Positions 21,532 through 32,600 of a stretch of DNA of 64,000 nucleotides are shown piece after piece (within the stretch, counting starts at the first letter, position 1; each line of letters opens with the position of its first letter). The translations under genes were made by a program, and so were the position numbers. Below the pieces are notes generated by a model, which did not search any database, was not told the origin of the DNA, and saw nothing but the letters and a program-made list of their open reading frames with translations. Origin of the DNA: Bostrychus sinensis (taxonomy: Eukaryota > Chordata > Actinopteri > Gobiiformes > Eleotridae); assembly GCA_020698575.1 (NCBI GenBank), contig CM036253.1, positions 34,445,719 through 34,509,718 on the forward strand. The letters run 5' to 3'.

Positions 21532-22865
21532 TTGTTTATTTTATTTAACCTTTATTTTACCAGGAAGTCCCTTGAGATAAAATCTCTTTTTTGAGGCACC
21601 AGTAACAGTTACTAAAGACAGACAAATACAATTATACAACAGTCAACCTTATAAAATCATTTAAATCCGGTTCAAGAATAACAAGTACATTCTTCAGTCA
21701 GACAGTTTTTCAGTGAGGATTTAAATGCACCCAGGGGAATGAGATACTGAAGCTGCAATGACTTTTGAACGTTGTTTCATGTCCAAGGTGCAGCAGAAGA
21801 AAAACAGTTCTGCCAAGTTCTGTGTTGATTCTGGGGACTTAAAAAAGGAGCTGTCGAGATGAACGGGAGTTGTACCCACTGTTGGCTGGAGACATGAGGT
21901 GACACAGGTGGAAGTTTATCCAGGACGGCTTTGTAAATAAATATAAGTCAGTGATGTTGTCTTCTGTGGCTTAGTGAAGGCCATGAGAGCAGAGTTGGTG
22001 ATGAAGCGTAACGCGCTGTGATAAACTGTGTCCAAGCAGTGAAGGACTGAAGATGCAGCATTTCTGTAGAGGATGTCTCCATAATCCAGAACAGGGAGGA
22101 AAGTGGCCTGAACAAGCTGTTTCCTCACAGATGGATACAGACAGGTTTTGTGTCTGTAGTAAAAGCCAAGCAGAGCTTTTAGCTTTTTTAACAGATGTTC
22201 TACATGAGTTTTAAAGGACAGTTTGTCATCAATCCATACGCCCAAATATTTATAACAAGATACTTGTTCAATTGCTTCTCCCTCTGGTGTTTGAATGCCA
22301 ACATGCAGTACATTATGAGAACCAGCTTTGGAAAACGTCATAAATTTAGTCTTTTTAGCGTTTAGAACCAACTTTAGCTGACAGAATGAAACCTGAAGTT
22401 GATGGAAAGCAGTCTGGAGCTCATTTAGGGCATGGCTAACTGAAGAATCAATAGAGTAGATGATCGTGTCATCAGCATAAAGATGAAACTTTACATTTTG
22501 CAAATTATTACCCAGGTTGTGAATAAAAATGGTGAACAGGACAGGCGCCAAAATGGAACCTTGAGGAACTCCCTTAATGATCTCCATAAAGTCAGACTTT
22601 TGACCTTCAACAAAAACACATTGGGTTCTGTCTGAAAGATAATTTCTGAACCATTCAATGGCAGAATCACTCACACCAGTGTCCCTGAGTCTGCCTAGAA
22701 GTAATTGGTGGTCAACAGAATCAAATGCCTTGGAGAGATCCACAAAAAGGGCTGCACAATGTTGTTTTTTATCCATGGCATTGATTATGTCATCAGTTAC
22801 AGATACAGCAGCTGTCATAGTACTGGGGCCCGCTCTAAAGCCTGACTGGGTAGAGTTCCCAACAA
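21532..22865 (-). mobile_element. 5'-truncated LINE (jockey/L2/CR1-like) with largely intact RT C-terminal half
   Basis: The minus-strand frame 22818-21916 (300 codons, extended upstream as NSTQSGFRAGPST) encodes LFVDLSKAFDSVDHQLLLGR, GVPQGSILAPVLFTIF, the catalytic YADDT and YLGVWIDDKLSFKTHVEHLL, which are RT blocks 3-7. The RT fingers, endonuclease and ORF1 are missing, as in ordinary 5'-truncated insertions. The 3' end lies at about 21532 (tttaacctttattttaccag in reverse). The frame is open for 300 codons, so the insertion is fairly young. Confidence 0.88.
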
Positions 22866-24195
22866 CTGTACTGAAGTAAGAGTACTCTTACTTTAAAATA
22901 ATAGAAGTATGTTGCTATAAAATTACTCTTACTAAAGTACAATTTATTTATTTTTAAATGACTCAAGTAAAATGAACTCATTAGAGGAGAGTGGGGATGG
23001 TTGTAACACTTTTTGCTTCAGCACCTGTAACTCACTGAATTTATGAGTAACAGTTCTCAAACTTTGATACAAAATACAGATTTGTTGGCTACAAATGGCA
23101 CCTATTCAAACTCCTGCAAGAATATCACAGAGCTTGTGGGTTAGTGTCAAATACACAGTGGTCCTGTGTTACAACCTACCCCACTGCCAGGGTGAGCTGT
23201 GGGGAGAGCTGTAACAGTCAGGAAAAGGACCAAAACCAGAGGCCACAATATAATATAATATAATATAATATAATATGCGTAAGAACTGGTTGTGTCAGTG
23301 ACTCTGTGACTGACCATAACTCACACACAGTTTAACTCAGTAGTGTGTGTCGTGTAAATCAGTCTAATAACAAACTTTTATAAACTTAATTTTTCATGAA
23401 CATTCAACTGCACCTGTGTGAAATATACATAAGTCTGATGTACATATAGTCTATTATATTATATAAAAACAAAGCCAGTGTGCATGTATTTGTGAGTATT
23501 TACTTGATCAGAATTTAAATGTTGACAAAAGAGTGTTAGTATCCCTGGAGTTGACTGGGCCTTCTCTGTGACCTCAGCAGATGCCAGTAGTCACAGCTCT
23601 CTCAGTCTTTCTTTTCCACTGCCTGAGCCTGCTGCCTGCTTTTGTTTGTGTATGTGTGTGTTGTTGTTTTGTTTGTTTGTTTGTTTGTTTTGTGCCATTG
23701 TTGTTCTTTTTTCTTGTTCTTATATTGTTTTCATAGTATTGTTTCATGTAATTTTCATTTGTTGCCGTTGTTTTGTTGGCCCATTGCAGGGGGACAGGAC
23801 AGGATGGGAGGAAATGTGTGGAGTGTTGTTGCGCGCTGTGTTTTGGTGCATGACCAGGGGAGATCAGGGATGAAGTGGTTAAAAACTGATCTGACCATTA
23901 GAGCCAGGGTTGACGTTTACTTTTTTGCACACTGGTCACCGTGGCTGTCTTTGTCAAAAGTTACTGGCCAATTAGTGTTTGTACTAGCCACAATTAGTTA
24001 GGTTTTTGAGCATATTTTATAGCATAAGCTTAAGGACTTTGTTTTTCTTAGGGTTAGGGTGTTTTTATGGACAGAGATTTATCAAACACTGAAAACCAAG
24101 TTTACCTACCAGCAGAACAAAGTGTATCTCTGTGCATCTGTGTCACATCTTTTAAACATTTTATTCTGCTTAAATATTATCATACTCATCATACT
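22866..24195. other. Intergenic, no gene; short simple repeats
   Basis: Contains (taata)n at 23249-23275, a gttt run at 23665-23690 and a double ttaggg motif at 24048-24059. Sequence at 22985-23220 with gttgtaacac and tgttacaac motifs could be the eroded end of a DNA element. Nothing coding was recognised. Confidence 0.45.
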
Positions 24196-26062
24196 CATAG
24201 AGAGGCCACCACCCCGGTCTGCCAGTCCAGAGGCACTGTCCCCGACTGCCACGTGATGTTGCAGAGACGTGTCAGCCACGACAGCCCCACAACATCCAGG
24301 GACTTGAGGTACTCAGGGCGGATCTCATCCACACCTGGTGCCTTGCCACCAAGGAGCTTTTTAACCACCTCGGTGACTTTGGCTTGGGTGATAGTCGAGT
24401 CCACCTCTGGGTCCCCAGCCTCTGCTTCCACAATGGAAGGCGTGTCAATGGGATTGAGGAAATCCTCAAAGTATTCCTTCCACCGCCCAACAACATCCCC
24501 AGTTGAGGTCAACAGCTCCCCACCCCCACTGTAAACAGTGTTGGTGTAGAACTGCTTCCCCCTCCTGAGGCGGCGGACGGTTTGCCAGAATCGCTTTGAG
24601 GCTGACACTGATAGTCCTCCTCCATGGCCTCCCCAAATGCCTCCCAGAGTTTTTGCCTCCACAACCACCCGGGCTGCAGCACACTTGGCCTGCTGGTACC
24701 CGTGGGCTGCCTCAGGAGTCCCACAAGCCAACCAGGCTTGTGGGACTCCTTCTTCAGCCTGACGGCATCCCTTACTTCTAGCGTCCACCACCGGGTTCAG
24801 AGATTGCTGCCACAACAAGCAACAGAGGCCTTATGGCCACAGCTCCGAACGGCCGCAACGACAATAGAGGCAGAGAACAGGGTCCACTCTGACTCCATGT
24901 CCCCAACCTCCCTTGGGATCTGGTTGAAGACCCCTCTGACAGAGGGCTCAGCCAGATGTTCCCAACAAACTCCCACAATACGTTTGAGTTTGCTGAGTCT
25001 GTCCGGCCTCCTCCTCCGCCAGCGGATCCAACTCACCACCAGGTGGTGATCAGTTCTGCCCCTCTCTTCACCCGAGTGTCCAAGACAAATGACCGAAGGT
25101 CAGATGACACGGCAACAAAGTCGATCATCGATCTCTGACCCAGGGTGTCCTGGTGCCACGTGCACTGATGGACACCCTTGTGCTTGAACATGGTGTTCAT
25201 TATGGACAATCCGTGACCAGCACAGAAGTCCAAAAACAGAAGACCATGCGGGTTCAGATCAGGGAGGCCATTCCTCCCAATCACACCCCTCCAGGTATCA
25301 CTGTCGCTGCCCACATGGGCATTGAAGTCCCCCAGTCCCCAGTTCTCCAAGAAGGCCGGGTACTCTACACTGCTGTTCGGTCCGTAAGCCGAAACAACAG
25401 TGAGAGACCTGTCCCCAACCCGAAGGCGAAGGGACGCGACCCTCTCATTCACCGGGGAAAACTCCAACACATGGCGGCTGAGTTGTGGAGCTATGAGTAA
25501 GCCCACACCAGCCCGCCGCCTCTCACCGCGGGCAACGCCAGAGTAGAAGAGAGTCCAGCCCCTCTCAAGGAGTTGGTTTCCAGAGCCCAAACTGTGCGTG
25601 GAGGCGAACCTGACTATCTGTAGTTGGTAACACTCAACCTCCCACACAAGCTCAGGCTCCTTTCCCCCCAGCGAGGTGACATTCCATGTCCCCAGAGCTA
25701 TCAGCGCCCAGGGATCGGGATGCCGAGGCCCCTGCCTTCGACCACCGCCCAATCCTCCATGCACCAGCCCCTTACGGTTCCTCCTGCAGGTGGTGGGTCC
25801 ATGGGAGGATGGCCCCATGTCATCCTTTCGGGCTGGGCCCGGCCGGGCCCTGTGGGGAGAGACCCGGCCACCAGGCGCTTGCAAACTGTGCCCCAACCCT
25901 AGGTTGTCATCATAAAGGGCTTGTGAACCACTCTTAGTCTGGCCCATCACCTAAGACCTGTTTGCCATGGGAGACCCTACCAGTAGCCCGACAACATAGC
26001 TCCTAGGATCTTTCAGGCACTCAAACCCCTCCACCATGATATGGTGGCGGCTCAAGGAGGAG
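24196..26062 (-). mobile_element. LINE lacking its 3' end (endonuclease plus start of RT), pseudogenised
   Basis: Minus strand: 25950-25033 encodes an exonuclease/endonuclease/phosphatase domain (LIALGTWNVTSLGG, SLTVVSAYGPNSS, LGDFNAHVGSDSDTW, QRSMIDFVAVSSDLRS). The linker continues in shifted frames at 25039-24797. 24818-24196 covers the pre-RT and RT start (KAPGVDEIRPEYLKSLDVVG, WQSGTVPLDWQTG). The expected LGDFNAHV context lacks about 15 residues upstream, an internal deletion. The element stops before the catalytic palm, at a tatgagtatgat repeat. Confidence 0.85.
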
Positions 26063-27950
26063 AAAAAAATTGTTATTTTTAATTTTTAAAATGATTATTT
26101 ATTAATCAAAAATATCTGTCCTTTGATTTTGTGTCATTAGTGTTATATTTTTTAAGTCTAAAAATATTTAAACCAATACCTCTATGGTGTGAGCTGAACA
26201 AGTACAGTGTCACTATTTACTGTGGGACTTTTTTGTTAGGATTAAGGATTTTTATTGAAAAAACATGGGTTATGAGTAAAATGTCCAAATTTGACTATAA
26301 TATGATAGTTTAGTTTTAGATGACCTTCACAATATTTTGGAAAAAGTTGGATTTCATGGAAATTGGTCATTGTTGTCACTGTCACTGGTGTTACGGCCCC
26401 ACAGTGAATAAAAAAAAAAAAGTTATTTGACATCATACAGTTTAAAGTAATTGGTGTTACTAAAATATTTATCATCATTAACATATTATTACTACATAAA
26501 TCAATAAAATGTTACTTTTGTACAAGTATGGTATTATCTCACATAGTATATAGAAAATGTCAACAATTTATCTGGATATTTTATTGCATTTTAATTTTCT
26601 AATTGTTATCCAAACTGTTGTAACACCAATGACACAAAACTCAATTTACATAAAAACAGATTGGAATAATAAATAACAACAATATTTAGATTGTCCCTTA
26701 TGACTGGTAATTATACACACATAGTAGTGAATATGTTCTAGCAAATTTGATGGGAAAAAATTGAATTAATTTTTTGTCATTTTTCGAGCCAGAAAATCAC
26801 TTTATTTTGATAATGACCCAATAAACAAAAACAACATTTCTGCTGAACTAAAATCTTTGACTCACTTTAATGTCTAGCTGTTTGGCAAAAACATCCAGAA
26901 CCCAGCCCAGAACCAATCACACTGCTTTCATAGGACAGGAGCACTCTGATTGGTCAATAGATCCTTTATCTATCCAGAACTAGAATCTATCAGGAATAAT
27001 GTGAAGGAGCTATTGTTTTATTTCAAAATTCATAGCTTAGCCACAGTATTTTTTATTTTTTTATTTTAAAGAATTAAAAGCAAACTCCAGATCTGTGCTG
27101 TGTTATTGTGACTAGCTTCCTGGCTTGTGTACAGACTTCCAGGTTTGTGTGAGACTGTGATAGAGCGTCGCCAAGGAGAGGAGTTAGGAAAGGGGAGTGT
27201 ATCATTCACACTCAACATTTTCTTAGATACATCACATTTACAGTCACAAAATCAGGTAGTACAGCTTTAAGATGGCCATGTACACTCTACAACATAAAAC
27301 TGTTATTAGGCGGAAATGTTTTTAAATTTCTGTCTGTGTTCAATGTTTCCTCTGATCCAGTGACATCTGTGTAGCTGATTACACCTCAGCAGAAAGCTCA
27401 CAAGTGTTACCTTTCATAGATATTGAGATTATTAATGTAGACCAAGGAGATGCAGAGATATACTCATTTGATTTTGGGGCATGTTGTTTTCAAGCAGGGG
27501 CCTAAAGACCCTAAATAAAAGGGTCTAGTGTCTCTAGGGACCTACAGGTTTTAGAGAATATTTGATTAAATCTCAGTGATTTTTGATTTTTGATTTTTGA
27601 TTTTTTATTTTTTTTTACAGTTGATTAATTCTATTTAGGAAGCACTGTCTTAACTGTAATTTTATTTGTATGTAACTTTTGTATGTATTATAAGTGGAGG
27701 CTTTAAAATGTCGGGCTTTTTGGTTTTTTTGCCTCTCCCCTGCACTTGTACAGCTTTTTTAAAATATTAATTTTGTTAATTTACATTGTTATTTGTATTA
27801 TGTGCAAAATAAATAATAAATAAATATTAACTTCTGCATGGAGTCGGACAAGGCAAGGGGACAGTGAGAGTCAGCCTAGATTTATTAGGCTACATTTAAA
27901 CACTCTGGACTGTTGGGCTGCAGACTTACACACCTCCTGCTGCCTCCTGA
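26063..27950. other. Intergenic, AT-rich, possible eroded MITE
   Basis: A 19-base imperfect inverted repeat, ttttgtgtcattagtgtta near 26127 against taacaccaatgacacaaaa near 26622, could bound a roughly 515-base nonautonomous element. A seven-base repeat (atttttg)n lies at 27570-27604. The stretch 27640-27830 resembles an untranslated LINE or gene tail without supporting coding sequence. Confidence 0.35.
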
Positions 27951-27954
27951 AGTG

Positions 27955-28238
27955 AGCCGAGAGCGCCCCCTCCCGTCACCTCCCGTCACCTCCTCCTCCT
28001 GCGCGGTGGTCGTTTGCGTGACAACGTGGCGCTTCACAGCCAATAGGAGCGAACTATCCTTGTGTTACATCGCTTGTATTGGTCAGAAGCCGTCCGACGC
28101 TCCCTTTCGGCTGTCGGTGATTGGTTGTTGAAACAAGTCCCCGCCCCCTTTCCTTCTGTTATTTAAAAAAGACAGAATGCCAACGCGTACGAACCGAGCT
28201 GAGCTTGTGAGGGGGTCAGAAGAAGAACTGTAACACAA
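27955..28238 (+). promoter_or_regulatory. rcn3: rcn3 promoter region and noncoding exon 1
   Basis: CpG-rich segment with a CCAAT box at 28040-28044, reversed CCAAT (attgg) at 28078-28082 and 28120-28124, a GC box ccccgccccc at 28139-28148 and an AT-rich tatttaaaaaa-like element at about 28159-28170. A transcription start near 28190 and a 5' noncoding exon ending at 28238 before gtaagt are inferred. The next acceptor is at 29421-29423, six bases upstream of the rcn3 ATG. Confidence 0.65.
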
Positions 28239-28645
28239 GTAAGTGCTTTTATCGTTTTTTTTTTTGTTTTTTTTTATTAAAACCTACTCTCCCACTAATG
28301 TTTCACTTCTGTCTGAGTCTGTTTACAGTTTAGGAGGACATTTAAATTATGAAAATACCGTTATTCACCAGTGATGGTTGAAACCCACTACTTGTGCTGC
28401 AGGCTGAGTTGTGGAGACTTTTTCACTTGGGAGTAACTTTCCAAAGTACTATTTATCTGTATATGTATTAACTTTGTCTACTAATAACGGTGCATTTGTA
28501 CTCACAAAGTGACAGAAAAGCTGCAGAAATCCATACAATTTTCTGTCATGTAATTAAAGTACATGACACTAGGGCTTAAGTTTTGAATTTTAATGGCACT
28601 TTATTCATAAAAAAAATTATGATTGAATTGATATTAATACACATT

Positions 28646-28676
<31 letters not shown>

Positions 28677-29423
28677 GAAAAGTCTTGTCAAATGTTTTTA
28701 ATTTCCTGTGCTTTTATATTTGTTAAACTGGAGGCAACTGGGACATGGTTTGTTGAAAACTGGGACACGAGTGTTTCTACAGATGAAGCCTAAAACTGGG
28801 ACCTTCCCGGTTACTTAGGGACATCTGGTCACCCTAACTTTGTCTGCTTCTGCACACTGGTGTATTTGCATTCGTTCATTCGTTTTTTATTTGTTCCTTT
28901 CATGACAATTCACAGTAATACAATGTATATTATATATGACACAATTTCATAAGCGAAAAATTTTTATGATTGGAAAGGAGCAGTGGGAATAATATCATTC
29001 TTATTTTTTCTGCCCCTTCACCTAATCCTAAAAGAAAAAATCTTAAATGGCTTTACCTGTTGCTTTTGTGCTGCCTACACCATCAGTAATTGCATAACAC
29101 ACAAAAATATACACAAAACTACTACAGATAAACATCCAGGAGAGTTCCGAGCACATATTGTCTAAATTGTTTGGCGCTATACTTTTTTTTTTTTTATTGA
29201 AAATATCTGTACAAGTTTTACACCAACAACAGAAAATAAATTCGTTTTAAAGTGGTCCAAGCAACTAAATCTCCTCTTATGAGTTTTATAGGAGATTTAA
29301 TTTAAGCATCAACTGTTAAACACAGGTAGCCTACAAAGTGGATCCTCTCAATATCCTCCCTCCAGTTTTGACGTTCCGCTCTCATACTTGTTGGTAAATG
29401 GTTCTAACCTCCTGTGTACCCAG
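28239..29423 (+). other. rcn3 intron 1
   Basis: Inferred intron between noncoding exon 1 (donor gtaagt at 28239) and the ATG exon (acceptor cccag at 29423). It holds an A26 tract at 28651-28676 and short T runs. No other feature was recognised. Confidence 0.5.
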
Positions 29424-29429
29424 CTGAAG

Positions 29430-29644
29430 ATGTTGCTGAGGCTCCTGGGGCTCCTGTGCGCTCTGGTCGCTGTTGGATGTGCGGTGCCGGCGCAGGAGAA
29501 GCGCGTCCATCACCAGCCGGAGCTGAGTGACCACATCCACGACGATGTCCACGGCTTTCAGTACGACCACGAGGCATTTCTGGGCAAGGAGGAGGCCAAG
29601 ACCTTCGACCAGCTGACCCCCGAGGAGAGCAAAGAGCGGCTGGC
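29430..29644 (+). CDS. rcn3: rcn3 coding exon 1 (signal peptide)
   Basis: Encodes residues 1-71 plus two bases: the signal peptide, then EKRVHHQPELSDHIHDDVHG, FQYDHEAFLG and FDQLTPEESKERL, all hallmarks of the CREC family. The acceptor of its 5' untranslated part is at 29421-29423, and the donor gtgagt begins at 29645. Confidence 0.93.
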
Positions 29645-32600
29645 GTGAGTTCTGATCATACCACTTAATCTGATGGCTTTCATTCAGACTTATTATGTCT
29701 GCACAGTACATCTGTCTGAAGTCAAGGCTGTGTGTGTGTGAATGCACTGAGACCTTTCAGGTTCAGGACACAGTAATAAGAGGTTCAGGAGTTGTCTTTG
29801 GGTGTCATGTTTAACCCTCTGGTACCTTTAGGTACATTTTATGCACTTTTCATGTTTCATCTTTTGATAATTTTGCATGTGTTCATTTTTATGGGATTTT
29901 GTTATTTCCAGCTCAGCTTTCACAGAAAGTCAACAATCCGCTGTATACAAAAAACACTCTTGTTGATATAAAAAATGGTATAATAAATTTTTTATTTTAA
30001 TAATCTACTTTCATTGATATATTCTTGTTCTCCCACAGCTCTGCTAACTATTGATACCAAATATTCATAGATTTGTAAAGATGTAAGCTCCTTAAACCTC
30101 AGGTTTTTAAAACGATGCCACCAGGTGTGCAGATGACAGAAATATGATGAAATATGATCTGATGATATGATGTTTCTGTCATCTGCACACCTGTTGGCAT
30201 CGTCTCAAAAACCTGAGGTTTAAGGGGCTTAAATCTTTACAAATATATGAATATTTGGTATCAATATTTAGCAGAGACATGGCTGATTCTAATCTCAAAG
30301 CAGACTATAATAATAATTTTTTATCATTTTTTTTTTATAACGGCAAATTCAAAAGCGCATAAAACACGTTTAGCGGTATCAACATGACTATTTGACACTA
30401 CACAAAAACAAAAAATACATACAAGTCAATGTTGCTACTATTTGTTGACCTACCACAGGCTCTAATAATTCATCACTAAAAAATCTACTTTGCATTTATA
30501 TTGAAAATAGCTAATGTTTTTAGTTTTTTTCACACAAAAAACGGGCAGTATTATCACAAAAAGCTGGCATTGAAGGGGTTAAAAATTTTTTAATAATAAT
30601 GAATATTTGGTAGAAGTAGATAAAGAAATATTGGTCAATAAAAGCTTAACGTTAAGCATGTAAAATGCGCACTTCATTTTTTGATTATTTTAAAGGTCTG
30701 GCAGAGGGTTAATACCAGGACAGTTTTTTGACAGGATTTAATTGTTTATTATTTTCTATAATTATTGGAGTAAAGCCTTTATTCCAGTTAATACCACAGA
30801 GGGTTGATGATCTGTGAATTAATGGAAAACTATAGGCTTCTTTCTAGTTCTAGATCCTAAATGAAAACATAAACAACTGAACCTACTCTTAAAATACTTA
30901 AAATACTTGCAATGTAAAACGTGAGATGCTTCTAAACATTTGGACAGACTAAGAGCACTGTGACTATTCAAAAAGACACAGATTTGTCCTTGTGTCCTCT
31001 CTCTGCCTGACACTGCCTCACACACACTCACACACAGTCTCTGTGACCTCTCTACCTCACTGCTGATGTCCACACAGTCTTGAGAGAAAGTCCCAGAACT
31101 GCAGTCTGTTAGAGAAAACTGCTTTTTCTGAGGATTCAGCCCAGCAGGGGGCCTAGGGTGTCACTCTGACCCAGGTCTGTGCTCACAGGAAGATCGTGGA
31201 CCGCATCGACACCAACAAAGACGGCTTCATTGACCACGCAGAGCTGCACTACTGGATCAAGCACCGCCAGAGGAGGTACATCGAGGAGAACGTGGGTAAA
31301 CACTGGAACGACTACGACAAAAACCAGGACGGAAAGATTGCCTGGGATGAGTATAAGAACACCACCTACGGATACTACCTGGGTAATTCAGCTTAAAAGG
31401 TCCCCTCTTCTGCTAAATGGACTTTTTTCTCTCTTTTATCTGTGTTGTAATGTCTCCTCAAAAACAGACCTGGAGTAGTATTCTGTTTGAATAATCCTGT
31501 ATGCCAAGGCGCTGTCCTTCTCAAAGTCTGAAAATGCTTGGTCGTACGTCTCTATGAAGACGTGAAACAAGGAAGTGCTCCTGCTTGTTTCTAAAGCCCA
31601 TACGCCATCACCGGACTCTTTCTGATCATTTCAGCCTTAAACCACCGTCACTGAAGCAGTCAGCTCATTTATCTATCTGTTAGCTTCATGTTGCTAATAG
31701 CTGTGCTAATTAGTCATTTCATACTCTAGCCAGACCCCACCATTGCCAGCAGGGAGGAACAGACACTTAATCCAAGCGTTCTCTGCAAAGTCAAAGTATT
31801 AGCTCCCCAAAAGAAGACATTTCCCATAAATATACATTATTTTAAGTTATAGGAGTAAAGTGTTCATAAGTTAATATTGTAGGTTCATACAGTTTAGTTT
31901 GATAAAATGTGACTCTGAGAAACCTAACAGAGATTCTCTGTGTGTGGTGGCAGGAGAGGAGTTTGATGACGTGGAGGACAAAAGCACTTACAAAGCCATG
32001 CTGGCCAGGGACGAGAGGCGTTTCAAGGTCGCGGACCGCAACCAGGATGGCATCGCCACACGAGAGGAGTTCACGGCCTTCCTCCACCCTGAGGAGTTCG
32101 ACTACATGAGGGACGTGGTGGTGCAGGTACTGACAGTACTCACTACACCTGACAAACATGGAGGCCATTATAGGTACTGTAAGCAGCATGCGCTCATAGT
32201 GGTTTAAAAATGGTACTGCAGTCTAAATCAAAACAATGCTCTCTTTTCTGATTGGACGATCGGCAATGCATATTTAGAACCAAAACAAAAAATGTAAATA
32301 GGGGTTGTACAGTCATGGAAAACTTGGAAATGTCATGGAATTTTAAAAGTTTTTTAAAAGTTTTGGAATTTTATTTATTGGTGTAAAATTTGGGAAAAGT
32401 TTTGGAAATTTAAACACTCTGAGAAACATTTGGACACTATTAGTTAAAACTGTGCCAGCGAGAATACAGTAATATAAGTGTTCTCACTGCAGGAAAAAGT
32501 GACCTATATCTATTTTGTCAGATGACTAGTTTATATCCAACAGTCTCAACTGACTAATTTAACAAATGAAATTGCAGCAAAAGTATGTCCCTCACTGGAC

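Noticed and set aside
28025..28044. ER-stress response element (CCAAT-N9-CCACG) in the rcn3 promoter
   Set aside because: A cgtgg at 28025 and a ccaat at 28040 are present, but their relative orientation and spacing do not match the ERSE consensus.
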